Origin: Theodoxus fluviatilis
Taxonomy: Eukaryota; Mollusca; Gastropoda; Cycloneritida; Neritidae
NCBI GenBank assembly: GCA_034096865.1
Contig: JAWQFJ010018954.1
Coordinates: 2,501 to 32,886, forward strand
DNA: 30,386 nt
Direction: 5' to 3'
Part shown: in pieces, positions 9,935-19,978 of the stretch
Position numbering within the stretch: position 1 is the stretch's first letter
Layout of the letters: each line of letters starts with the position of its first letter
Notes under the pieces: generated by a model
Told to the model about the DNA's origin: nothing
What the model saw: only the letters and a program-made list of their open reading frames with translations
Database searches by the model: none
Program-made: the position numbers and the translations under genes

Positions 9935-10150
9935 GGGGCTCTGTGTCCGAGTGGTTAGCGCACTGGACGTACAGTCGCTAGCGGCCAGTGGGTACGGCGC
10001 TCGAAGCTGCGCAGTTCCCAGAGTTGCATCCTTGAGCAAGATGCTTAACTCACATTGCTTCTCCCCACCCAGGAGTAAAACACCAGGGAAACTGTGGAAT
10101 TTTTTCCTCGATCAAACGGGGCATTCACAGGAAAGTGACAAAAAACAAAG
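9935..10150 (+). mobile_element. tRNA-derived SINE, left arm
   Basis: The 5' part begins GGGGCTCTGTG and continues with a tRNA-like A-box region (TGTCCGAGTGG, then TTAGCGC) and a degraded B-box-like CTCGAAGC near 10000. It is followed by CCTTGAGCAAGATGCTTAAC, which resembles the conserved central domain of V-type SINEs. The end appears to be the A-rich GTGACAAAAAACAAAGG. The tRNA part does not close into a full cloverleaf, so it is not a tRNA gene. Left-arm A box has T where the right arm keeps the canonical G (TGGCCGAGTGG). Confidence 0.72.
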
Positions 10151-10198
10151 GACTACAAGCTATTATAAATAAACAGAATGAACATTCTTTTCTTCAAA

Positions 10199-10507
10199 TC
10201 ACTTTGAACAGAACTGTGTATCGTTCCTGGATCCAGTCTTGCCACCTTCTGCCCTGGAAATCTGATAAGTAAGGAACAGTTGTCCGCAAATACAACTCAA
10301 CTTACTTCGCAGCAATAATGCCGCTTTCTTCGAGTCCACTACTGCCATTAAAGTTTTCCTTCTGTTTTCAGGGTCTATGTTCATGCGGTTTGCAAATAAT
10401 TCAACACGGCAAAAACTACCTATGGAAGCAACAACGATATCATTGAATGCGTATTTCTGTACTCGATTACACTGGAAATTTGCAGCAGTCATAGAAACAA
10501 AGAACAT
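10199..10507 (-). pseudogene. Unidentified ORF, possible exon, left arm
   Basis: An open frame includes the protein-like peptide RVELFANRMNIDPENRRK, also present in the right arm. A GTAAGT donor-like site follows ALLL in both arms, and an AG precedes the conserved part. The frames diverge after a one-base T indel. Within the ~114-base putative exon the arms differ at four positions, two of them synonymous. That is not clearly fewer than in the flanks, so coding status is doubtful and no family is recognised. Confidence 0.2.
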
Positions 10508-11392
10508 TCTCCATGATCCACGATGGGTTTAAAGTGAACAAGAAGCCCAGGAAATTGTTTGTAGTTCATTTATATTCAGAACGATAAATTGGTTTCAGTG
10601 AGATAAGCACCTGTAAGTTTACGTGCATGTGCATTATCTCAGGAAATATATGATAATTTGTCACATTGTAAGTAAAAAAGAGATTACCAAAATAATTATA
10701 CGAACACAATCACTTCAAACACAAATAATAAACAGTATGCGGCGAATAATATCTCTCAGCGTCTGTTGTACGCACAAAATGGGAATATGTTCACAATTTC
10801 AACATGAAACTAACCTAATCCCTGTAGTTTTTACAGTTTATTACATTTACGAACAGCTGAATTCTCTGGAACGTTGATGCTTTAGTTACCACAGTCGTTT
10901 CAGCAGTCCCCTAAAGGCACAAGCAATGTACACCAAGTACAAGAGTCAAACACCATTTGGTCTATAAACACAAATCTTTTACATATCCATACGCAGTGAC
11001 TGATTCTAGGGTAGAAAGTTTATCGAAATAATAATTGTAAGAATCAGCCTAACGAAAAAGCAAGAGTTCGTTGCAGGAAAAGAAAAGTTCATTTCTTCAA
11101 TAAATTACAGAAATGCTATTTATCTCTAAGACGAAGGATGATAATTTTGCGCGCATATGCATTAAAAAATGTGTAAGCTCACCATTTGTAATAGCATTTG
11201 GAAACCCTGACAAAATACATTAAACAAATGGAAAACTGAATCATTTAAATGCGTACATGCATGGGTGAAAGTTGCTGCAGAATTATTTGTGATAAATATA
11301 TAATGTATATTAAATCTTTCTCCCCCCTGTTCAAAACAGAATAAGCATTCAACTAAACATTAATCTTGCAGAATGGGTCTCTCAAGCATTTG
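10508..11392. other. AT-rich unique DNA, no gene seen (left arm)
   Basis: Nearly 900 bases of AT-rich sequence. It is much closer to its mirror copy (22410-23210) than the adjacent SINE-containing segment. No ORF with protein-like composition, RNA gene or element end is recognised. Confidence 0.5.
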
Positions 11393-11935
11393 TGACAAAG
11401 GAAATAGAGATAGAAAGAGAGAGAAATAGAATGAGCGAATAAGAGCGAGAGAGCAAATATGAGAGAGTGAATAATAGAGAAAGAGAACGAGAAAGAGAGA
11501 ACGAGAAATAAAGAGAGAGTGAGAAAGAGAAAGAAAGAGTGAGAGAAAGATAGTGAGAGAAAGAGAAAAAGACAGAGAGGGTGAGAAAGAGAAGGTGAAA
11601 GAAAGATAGTGAGATAGACAGATAGGGTGAGAAAGAGGGAGAAAGAGAGAGAAAGAGAGAGAAAGAATGAGAAAGAATGAGACAAATAGAGAGAAAGAGA
11701 CAGAGAGGATGAGAAAAAGGGGGAGAGAGAGAACGAGAGAAATAATGAAAAAGAATGAGAGAAAAAGAGATATAGAGTGAAAAGAGATAAAGAAAGAGTG
11801 AGAGAAAGATAGTGAGAGAGAAAGAGAGAATGAGACAGAGGGTGAGAAAGAGAGAGAGAGAGAGAAAGAGAGAGAAAAAGAGAAAGAATGAAAAAGAATG
11901 ATACAAAGACAGATAAAGAAAAAGGTGGGGAGTGG
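11393..11935. repeat. GAGAAA-type imperfect purine tract, left arm
   Basis: About 540 bases of imperfect AGAGAAAGAG/GAATGAGA repeats. The opposite strand is Ser/Leu/Phe-rich in two long spurious frames of 223 and 174 codons. The mirror tract on the right is shorter by a block containing GATAGACAGATAGG. Confidence 0.92.
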
Positions 11936-12836
11936 GGGAGGAGAGCGGTCATCAGTAAAGGGGAATGGATCATAAAGCTTCGTATGTACTCATTTCTCAT
12001 TTCTGCGAGGCCAAAAAAAGCCAAATATTGTCCTGTGGTTATGAACCTAAAAAAAGATCATGCTCCCATTTTGCTTCATTTAGGCGATCACACATACTAC
12101 ACTATTTCAGCGAACACATTTTCGGAAGGTGCAAGCAAGTACTTGAGAATTTCGTAACACTTTTAAATACTTTTCCTGAGTCTGTTTTTCTGAACCTCAC
12201 AACAGTAAAAATGATATTACTTTAGGTGTTACTTTACAGAAAGCAGCTTTGGGAGTAAATTTCTGCCACAGGAAGATTTCCAGGATGCAAATTTATTCTG
12301 GTCATTTTTCTTTAAGAATTGGATGGGAGAAGTTGGATGGTGGAGATTTAGAATTGTGGGTTGTGGAAATGGAGGTAGAGGGAGCAGGGCCAAGGGGTTT
12401 CTTGAGCTTTTTCTTTCACGTTTAGCAGTAGCATAAATACCTAATTTATCGACTTATGTGGTTTAAATCTAGTACCTTCAAGTTACTTCACAACACAAAT
12501 GTTAGTTGCATATATTTGAAAAGGAAAGCCCCATACGTGCCTATGAACCGTTGAAACGTAAAGAGAAGTGCCCAGGGAAAGCAAGTTCAATCGGAGGCCG
12601 TAAATTTGCTGTCTAGCTTTGTCGTCATCACATATGTTTTAGCCATAGCCTCGTATCTGATGCAACTTAAATTGGCCACCCTGACATAATCTTTTATATC
12701 TTTCTTCTTTGCTTTGCCCAAAAGGATTCGAAAGCTAAACCTTTTTCGACGTATTGATCTACTCCCCCGAAAACACGAAATTTGTCAAGGAAAAGGAACA
12801 GAAGACGAACAAGGTATTGGGGGTGGGATAGTTAAT
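11936..12836. other. Unique DNA without a supported gene, left arm
   Basis: The first ~290 bases (to about 12225) match the mirror copy almost perfectly. Bases about 12500-12836 differ at roughly 5-7% of positions by eye. No gene or element end is recognised. For the RING gene, which reads leftward from 13786, this is 3' flank; a TTTATT (AATAAA complement) near 12290 is a possible poly(A) signal. Confidence 0.45.
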
Positions 12837-12837
12837 G

Positions 12838-12988
12838 GATGGAGGGAAGGGGGGAGAGATGGGACCGGATGGAGGGAAGGGGGGGAGAGATGGGACCGGA
12901 TGGAGGGAAGGGGGGGAGAGATGGGACCGGATGGAGGGAAGGGGGAGAGATGGGGCCGGATGGAGAGAAGGGGGGAGAGATGAGACCG
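12838..12988. repeat. 30-base G-rich minisatellite, left arm
   Basis: About five units of GGAGGGAAGGGGGGAGAGA followed by TGGGACCGGAT. Long G runs differ slightly between units. It directly follows the RING stop codon in the direction of that gene's transcription. Confidence 0.92.
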
Positions 12989-12989
12989 G

Positions 12990-13786
12990 TCAAAACGTAT
13001 CGCTATAGAGGATTTCGCTCGACTCCTCGAATTCCGTCAATGAGATGTCTGAGGACAGGAAGGGTTCTATGCTCAAGATCCGCGCCCGGCACGTTGGGCA
13101 GGAGAAGTTGGTCGACTTCCTGAACCAGTCTTCCAGACACGGGGAGTGGAAGTGGTGGCAGCAGGGCAGAGACCTGTAACAAAGACTGGCGTTTTTATGA
13201 TCATGATGGATGATGAAGAGGGTGAGGGTTAGGGTGAGGGTGAGGGTGATGCCGACGATGATGCCGACGATGATGACGACGATGATGACGATGATGCCGA
13301 CGACGATGACGACGTTGCTGCTGCTGCTGCTGCCATCGACGATTATGACGATGATGATGAGAGAGTGATTCTTAATAGTTCTGCTAAAAAGACATAGCTT
13401 ATGGAAATAACGATCATGATAAGTTTGTTGATGATTCGGATGGTAACTGTAATGCTGCTGCTGATGATCATGATGATGGCATGTGAATGATGCTTTCCTT
13501 TGCTTCTGTATTTACTTCCTAATATTGAAATAAATTAGATCAAAAACATAATAAGCTCCTCCCATCTCCTATCATGGGTACATTTCACCTCATTCAAATT
13601 TTGCCACATGAAGGACTTATTTTGTGTATCAGTCTTCAGAAAATGAATCGAACAAAAACTAGCTGCCCATATGCGAGTGTGCCGTTGAGAATGGGGAACA
13701 TACCGTAATTTCCCAGCAGCTGCGTGGATAACGTCGTGTGCAATTCGCGCCACAGCAAACGTCCAACAGACTTTGCATGTAGCCAT
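12990..13786 (-). CDS. RING-H2 finger protein, two exons, left arm
   Basis: Likely an E3 ubiquitin ligase or RING scaffold, from the zinc-finger pattern alone. Exon 1 is 13786-13704 and exon 2 is 13173-12990, both on the - strand, separated by a 530-base intron with a GTATGT donor (13703-13698) and a TTACAG acceptor. The 83-base exon ends two bases into a codon, and exon 2 supplies the third base, so the frames join as Arg-Ser-Leu-Pro-Cys. The 88-residue product has C4 and C7 from exon 1, then C32, H34, H37, C40, C53 and C56 from exon 2. A short acidic tail follows. The ATG is the first available, but a RING at residue 4 suggests upstream exons may be missing. Confidence 0.72.
13200..13372. 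repeat. Intronic GAT/GAC/GCC repeat with G-run cluster (left)
   Basis: Triplet repeats fill much of the RING intron. At 13220-13246 five GGG runs are separated by TGA or TTA, a G-quadruplex-compatible pattern on the strand opposite the RING transcript. One spacing makes a TTAGGG, but it is a single occurrence and not a telomere. Confidence 0.85.
13373..13703. other. 5' part of the RING intron, left arm
   Basis: Mixed sequence with short GAT/CTG runs between the RING donor site and the triplet repeats. No separate gene is seen. The continuation of the exon 1 frame into this intron gives an 83-codon ORF (13535-13786), of which only the first 27 codons fit the RING. Confidence 0.5.
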
Positions 13787-14175
13787 CTCTTTCTCGTTCT
13801 CTATCTGTCTATAGGTATATCTCTCTTGCTGTCTATCTCTCGATCTATGTCTCTGTCTGTCTATTTGTCTAATTTATCTCATATGTTTAATATGTTTATA
13901 CATTCTAATATATCTAATCTGCCTGACTAATCTATCTAATATATCCATCTAATCTATCTAATATAACTAGTCTGATCTATCTAGTCTGATCTATCTAGTC
14001 TGATCTATCTAGTCTGATCTATCTAGTCTGATCTATCTAGTCTGATCTATCTAGTCTGATCTATCTAGTCTGATCTATCTAGTCTGATCTATCTAGTCTG
14101 ATCTATCTAGTCTGATCTATCTAGTCTGATCTATCTAGTCTGATCTATTTAGTCTGATCTATCTAGTCTGATCTA
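13787..14175. repeat. TCTATC-rich DNA and 14-base tandem array, left arm
   Basis: TCTATC/TCTGTC-like sequence (about 13788-13965) passes into about 15 near-perfect copies of the 14-base unit TCTGATCTATCTAG (13968-14175). This lies immediately upstream of the RING gene's first recognised exon. Confidence 0.93.
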
Positions 14176-14333
14176 CCTTTTTTTCCTGTTTATTTGGTCT
14201 TAAAAAACACAAGAAGGTCAGAATTACAAAGAAAAACAAAAAAAGGAAGAGACAAAAATACATCAATATCATGAATATCAACACCACATCATTATCCTCA
14301 TCATTCCTATCTTTATCATCGGATGATGATGGT

Positions 14334-14403
14334 CTCATCATCGCCACCATCATACTCATCATCATAATCATCATAGTCATCATCATCATCATCATCATCA
14401 TAG

Positions 14404-14437
<34 letters not shown>

Positions 14438-14449
14438 CATCCTCATCAA
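14334..14449. repeat. (ATC)n microsatellite, left arm
   Basis: About 115 bases of ATC/CAT repeats with a few ATAATC and GTCATC variants. Met-, Asp- and Ile-rich ORFs across it are spurious. The right-arm copy is purer GAT in its first half. Confidence 0.95.
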
Positions 14450-14617
14450 GGAGAGGAGAGAAAGGGTGGCAAGGGTCGTTCAGTTTGTTGGATCTCAGGA
14501 GAAAAAAAAATTGGGCTAATCCTTCTACGAAAAGCGAAATCGAAAAGGAAGGATTAGATACATGGTGTAGATTGGTGACTTGCGCGCGTGCATGTGTGTG
14601 CATATGCGTGCGCGTGC

Positions 14618-14619
14618 GT

Positions 14620-14689
<70 letters not shown>
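14618..14689. repeat. (GA)n microsatellite, left arm
   Basis: A nearly pure GA run follows a TGCG-rich stretch and abuts the 3' end of the LINE remnant. It may mark the LINE's 3' tail or insertion junction. Confidence 0.92.
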
Positions 14690-14695
<6 letters not shown>

Positions 14696-14705
14696 CATGC
14701 TAACA

Positions 14706-16117
14706 TTAAGGAGTAGTATCACCTAAAATTGTGAAGGTCACCCCATTTATTGTTGTAGTTGTCAATGTTGTTGCTGCTTTGGGCAATGAATTTTTTATTA
14801 ATGCGTTTTGTCGTAGAATGTTAAGGAAACCCTTAGTGTTTCGTTGACAACCTCTACATTTACATTTGTGAATGAAAGATTTTCCAAACAGCAGAATGTG
14901 ATTAATCAGTTTGTTTTGAGGAGCTGTACCAAACAGTAAACTTTGACGGCTCGTTGGTAAAGTTAGGTCTGTGTTCTTGTGAAGCAATTCTGACATATCT
15001 GCCCAGAAGCTACATACTATTGGGCATTCTACAAATAGGTGAGTTATTTTTTCGCTGCCTTCTCCGCAAAAATCAAATTTTTCACTGTTCTTTATTCCTA
15101 TCCGGTGGAGGAGTCTATTTGTATATATTATGTGATTGTTAATTTTATATTGGATACTTTTAAGGTATGTAGAGGTTGTGGCAGCCCTGGTTGCTTCGCA
15201 TATTTCATTCCATGATATGTTGGGTAGATCCGCTCCCATTTTTTCTGACCAGTCGATATATCTCGAGTTTGAATCATAGTGTTATAAATGTTTCTTAACC
15301 CTGTTTTGGCTGATGTTAGATTTCTGATGCAAACTTGATGTTGCCACTGCTGGGTTACTTTACCGCCCGAATTACGAATTATATCCACCCATGCCTTAGG
15401 AATTTTTCTTTTAAGATGTTCATAGTCTAAAAACGTCCCTGCTAAGCCGAATTGTCTTTTACATTCTTTGAATGTCTTCCATGCTCCTGTTGGATCAAGG
15501 ATATCACGTATATATAACATTTTTGTTGTACCAGTCCTTTATGAATATGACATGTATGTCTGGATTGAACCAAAGTGGTTCACTCAAAATGTCCTCACAA
15601 CTTAACTGTCGCTTAGAATAGTTTTTAATGTACACCTCCCACGCTTTCAGGATGTCTTGCCAAAAGGGATTTTTGAATTCTGAAAGAAGATCTATACGGA
15701 ATTTACTGCCAACTTTGAGAAAGGATATATCATCGAATTTTCTTTTAAACTTGCTTTTTATCAATGAGCACCAAGTGCTTTCACCTTCCTTTAGTCTTTG
15801 CAGCCACGCTATTTTTCTAGTTGCAGTATACGCATTTACATCTATCATTTTTAATCCTCTTTTGGAGAATTCCTGACACAAGGTTTTTCGACTGACCCTG
15901 TCCGGTCCACCCTTCCAGATGAAATTGTACAGAATTTTTTCTAAAGCCTTTTGTTTCTCTATTCCTGGGTCTGGAAGCAGGGAGAGCACATGGGTTAGTT
16001 TTGAGAGGGCAAGTGTTTTTATAACAGTTACTTTACCAAGGAGACTTAAATTACGGTGTTTCCATTGGTTCAGAAGCTGTTTTATCTCTTCGTGATGCTT
16101 GTCAGCCTTGGATTTAA
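14706..16117 (-). pseudogene. 5'-truncated LINE ORF2 remnant, left arm
   Basis: The C-terminal part of a non-LTR retrotransposon ORF2, reading away from the axis. Recognisable blocks in order are QWKHRNLSLLGKV..KTLALSKL, NFIWKGGPDRVSR, then GLKMIDVNAY, and a C-terminal zinc-knuckle region. No endonuclease or YxDD palm motif remains. Two frameshifts interrupt the frame: at about 15510 (NKNVIY / IRDILDP) and about 15235 (KKW / GADLP); both are shared with the right arm. The first knuckle cysteine is Phe here (SEKFDFC) but Cys on the right. The blocks suggest an L1/Tx1- or I-like clade, without certainty. The 5' end falls exactly at TTAA 16114-16117. Confidence 0.85.
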
Positions 16118-17634
16118 GGGGCCAGACCTACCTAGCGACCAGTGTTCTACTGTTCATTTTTGCTACACAGTAACTTCTCAAGGGATTTTGATGAGATTTG
16201 GTGGGCATCTTTATCAGATATGTAGCTTTTCAGGAAAATAATTGGTTAGCTGATAGATTTTCAGAAAACATGTGATAAAAAAGAATAAGATAATAATAAC
16301 ATTTTGCGAACTAAATATATTGGTATCACTTTTTACACAATATTTTCTTCACCTTCTATCCCTGAAAGCTGTACTTTGGAAAAAATATCAAAATCAAGTT
16401 TACCTGGAGCCTGAACTAAGGAAAAGCAGATATGTGGTATATTACCAGTAAGTGTCATGTACACAATTTTATGTTTTTTAATAAAAAAAACCACTTTGTA
16501 TAAACTATGATATGTGAGATATGTCTGTTTGATTACAGTTTGGCTAGTTTAGGATCCAGCTATGGTTAAAAGCTATCTCCAGAACAAATTGCAAGGCTCT
16601 AGCATGAAAATTGAGAAAACTGTGGTGTAAAAACACTCTGAAAAGGGTCGTTTTCGGAGAAAATATGCATGCTAAAATTAGAACTTGGCAGAACTTACAT
16701 GTCATTGACCTACCTAGAGTTTGACAAAAAATGCTTTTTTGGATAACCTACTAGTGTTTGGTATCAATAGAAAGCTAAATCTCTCTATTTTCATGTACAG
16801 TTTGAATTTTCAATAAATTCCAATCCAAATTGGAGATATAGGGGTTCAAACAGGTGTGTATCAATTCTCAAAAACTAAATTCCGGTCCCATTTTACACCT
16901 GTTTGAACCCCTATATTTCCAATTTGGATTGGAATTTATTGAAAATTCAAACTGTACATGAAAATAGAGAGATTTAGCTTTCTATTGATACCAAACACTA
17001 GTAGGTTTTCCAAAAAAGCATTTTTTGTCAAACTCTAGGTAGGTCCATTGACATGTAAGTTCTGCCAAGTTCTAATTTTAGCATGCATATTTTCTCCGAA
17101 AACGACCCTTTTCAGAGTGTTTTTACACCACAGTTTTCTCAATTTTCATGCTAGAGCCTTGCAATTTGTTCTGGAGATAGCTTTTAACCATAGCTGGATC
17201 CTAAACTAGCCAAACTGTAATCAAACAGACATATCTCACATATCATAGTTTATACAAAGTGGTTTTTTTAATTAAAAAACATAAAATTGTGTACATGACA
17301 CTTACTGGTAATATACCACATATCTGCTTTTCCTTAGTTCAGGCTCCAGGTAAACTTGATTTTGATATTTTTTCCAAAGTACAGCTTTCAGGGATAGAAG
17401 GTGAAGAAAATATTGTGTAAAAAGTGATACCAATATATTTAGTTCGCAAAATGTTATTATTATCTTCTTCTTTTTTATCACATGTTTTCTGAAAGTCTAT
17501 CAGCTAACCAATTATTTTCCTGAAAAGCTACATATCTGATAAGATGCCCACCAAATCTCATCAAAATCCCTTGAGAAGTTACTGTGTAGCAAAAATGAAC
17601 AGTAGAACACTGGTCGCTAGGTAGGTCTGGCCCC
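16118..17634. mobile_element. TTAA-flanked foldback element at palindrome axis
   Basis: Two ~740-base inverted arms (16118-16857 and 16895-17634) flank a 37-base centre. The ends read GGGGCCAGACCTACC and sit next to TTAA on both sides (16114-16117, 17635-17638). TTAA targets are typical of piggyBac and Kolobok/T2-type DNA transposons and their MITEs. No transposase ORF is present, so it would be non-autonomous. Because the surrounding DNA is palindromic too, the second TTAA is a mirror image and not independent proof of a target-site duplication. Each arm also repeats GACCTACCTAG 582 bases apart (16125 and 16707). Confidence 0.55.
16858..16894. other. Spacer at the axis of the palindrome
   Basis: Pairing ends at CAGGTGT (16851-16857) and resumes at ACACCTG (16895-16901). 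The 37 bases between are not self-complementary over their length and are AT-rich. This is the only unpaired stretch at the centre of a ~27 kb inverted repeat. Confidence 0.9.
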
Positions 17635-19053
17635 TTAAATCCAAGGCTGACAAGCATCACGAAGAGATAAAACAGCTTCTGAACCAATGGAAACACCGTA
17701 ATTTAAGTCTCCTTGGTAAAGTAACTGTTATAAAAACACTTGCCCTCTCAAAACTAACCCATGTGCTCTCCCTGCTTCCAGACCCAGGAATAGAGAAACA
17801 AAAGGCTTTAGAAAAAATTCTGTACAATTTCATCTGGAAGGGTGGACCGGACAGGGTCAGTCGAAAAACCTTGTGTCAGGAATTCTCCAAAAGAGGATTA
17901 AAAATGATAGATGTAAATGCGTATACTGCAACTAGAAAAATAGCGTGGCTGCAAAGACTAAAGGAAGGTGAAAGCACTTGGTGCTCATTGATAAAAAGCA
18001 AGTTTAAAAGAAAATTCGATGATATATCCTTTCTCAAAGTTGGCAGTAAATTCCGTATAGATCTTCTTTCAGAATTCAAAAATCCCTTTTGGCAAGACAT
18101 CCTGAAAGCGTGGGAGGTGTACATTAAAAACTATTCTAAGCGACAGTTAAGTTGTGAGGACATTTTGAGTGAACCACTTTGGTTCAATCCAGACATACAT
18201 GTCATATTCATAAAGGACTGGTACAACAAAAATGTTATATATACGTGATATCCTTGATCCAACAGGAGCATGGAAGACATTCAAAGAATGTAAAAGACAA
18301 TCTCGGCTTAGCAGGGACGTTTTTAGACTATGAACATCTTAAAAGAAAAATTCCTAAGGCATGGGTGGATATAATTCGTAATTCGGGCGGTAAAGTAACC
18401 CAGCAGTGGCAACATCAAGTTTGCATCAGAAATCTAACATCAGCCAAAACAGGGTTAAGAAACATTTATAACACTATGATTCAAACTCGAGATATATCGA
18501 CTGGTCAGAAAAAATGGGAGCGGATCTACCCAACATATCATGGAATGAAATATGCGAAGCAACCAGGGCTGCCACAACCTCTACATACCTTAAAAGTATC
18601 CAATATAAAATTAACAATCACATAATATATACAAATAGACTCCTCCACCGGATAGGAATAAAGAACAGTGAAAAATGTGATTTTTGCGGAGAAGGCAGCG
18701 AAACAATAACTCACCTATTTGTAGAATGCCCAATAGTATGTAGCTTCTGGGCAGATATGTCAGAATTGCTTCACAAGAACACAGACCTAACTTTACCAAC
18801 GAGCCGTCAAAGTTTACTGTTTGGTACAGCTCCTCAAAACAAACTGATTAATCACATTCTGCTGTTTGGAAAATCTTTCATTCACAAATGTAAATGTAGA
18901 GGTTGTCAACGAAACACTAAGGGTTTCCTTAACATTCTACGACAAAACGCATTAATCAAAAATTCATTGCCCAAAGCAGCAACAACATTGACAACTACAA
19001 CAATAAATGGGGTGACCTTCACAATTTTAGGTGATACTACTCCTGAATGTTAG
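17635..19053 (+). pseudogene. 5'-truncated LINE ORF2 remnant, right arm
   Basis: Mirror copy of the left remnant, reading away from the axis. It starts at the TTAA edge of the foldback element and ends at a TAG stop followed by a CT microsatellite. The knuckle is intact here: C-x2-C-x8-H-x4-C around CDFCGEGSETITHLFVEC. The two shared frameshifts are present at about 18240 and 18520. A third, private one comes from an extra C at about 18302 (CAATCTCGG versus CAATTCGG). The first 161-codon frame is identical in protein sequence to the left arm. Not functional. Confidence 0.87.
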
Positions 19054-19057
19054 CATG

Positions 19058-19063
<6 letters not shown>

Positions 19064-19135
<72 letters not shown>
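19064..19135. repeat. (CT)n microsatellite, right arm
   Basis: Mirror of the GA run beside the LINE 3' end; about 70 bases of pure CT. Confidence 0.95.
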
Positions 19136-19137
<2 letters not shown>

Positions 19138-19309
19138 GCACGCGCACGCATATGCACACACATGCACGCGCGCAAGTCACCAATCTACACCATGTATCTA
19201 ATCCTTCCTTTTCGATTTCGCTTTTCGTAGAAGGATTAGCCCAATTTTTTTTTCTCCTGAGATCCAACAAACTGAACGACCCTTGCCACCCTTTCTCTCC
19301 TCTGTCCTT

Positions 19310-19313
19310 GATG

Positions 19314-19377
<64 letters not shown>

Positions 19378-19420
19378 CTATGATGATGATGATGATGAGT
19401 ATGATGGTGGTGATGATGAG
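19310..19420. repeat. (GAT)n microsatellite, right arm
   Basis: Mirror of the left ATC run. The first ~65 bases are pure GAT. Confidence 0.95.
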
Positions 19421-19581
19421 ACCATCATCATCCGATGATAAAGATAGGAATGATGAGGATAATGATGTGGTGTTGATATTCATGATATTGATGTATTTTT
19501 GTCTCTTCCTTTTTTTGTTTTTCTTTGTAATTCTGACCTTCTTGTGTTTTTTAAGACCAAATAATTATAAACAGGAAAAAA

Positions 19582-19800
19582 GGTAGATCAGACTAGATAG
19601 ATCAGACTAAATAGATCAGACTAGATAGATCAGACTAGATAGATCAGACTAGATAGATCAGACTAGATAGATCAGACTAAATAGATCAGACTAGATAGAT
19701 CAGACTAGATAGATCAGACTAGATAGATCAGACTAGATAGATCAGACTAGATAGATCAGACTAGAGCTAGATAGATCAGACTAGATAGATCAGACTAGTT
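19582..19800. repeat. 14-base tandem array, right arm
   Basis: About 15-16 copies of CTAGATAGATCAGA. One unit near 19765 carries an extra AGCTAG that is absent on the left. Confidence 0.94.
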
Positions 19801-19978
19801 ATATTAGATAGATTAGATGGATATATTAGATAGATTAGTCAGGCAGATTAGATATATTAGAATGTATAAACATATTAAACATATGAGATAAATTAGACAA
19901 ATAGACAGACAGAGACATAGATCGAGAGATAGACAGCAAGAGAGATATACCTATAGACAGATAGAGAACGAGAAAGAG
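19801..19978. other. TAGATA-rich DNA upstream of RING exon 1, right arm
   Basis: ATTAGATA/GATAGACA simple-sequence DNA. The frame upstream of the RING ATG stays open through AGA/GAG repeats, so lack of a stop does not show coding. No clear TATA box or acceptor site is identified. Confidence 0.5.

Larger units (their letters stand above)
3283..16857 (+). repeat. Left arm of giant palindrome
   Basis: This arm is the reverse complement of 16895-30386. Matching landmarks keep a nearly constant coordinate sum: 33752 at the axis, 33754 at the LINE stop, 33763 at the RING stop, 33767 at the SINE start, and about 33669 at the outer edge. The drift comes from indels, mostly in tandem repeats. Stretches of near identity alternate with stretches differing by several percent, judged by eye. 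The outer boundary coincides with the first minisatellite unit (AGGTCTCA). Confidence 0.97.

Noticed and set aside
9935..10010. A functional tRNA gene
   Set aside because: The A-box half is tRNA-like but the B box is degraded, no cloverleaf closes, and a SINE body follows.
11353..12024. Ser/Leu/Phe-rich 223-codon ORF
   Set aside because: Product of the imperfect GAGAAA repeat; two frames are open at once.
13219..13250. Interstitial telomere repeat
   Set aside because: Only one TTAGGG among TGAGGG units; it is part of the intronic simple repeat.
16056..16241. 61-codon ORF and its mirror at 17478-17696
   Set aside because: It is antisense to the LINE and runs across the LINE/foldback junction.
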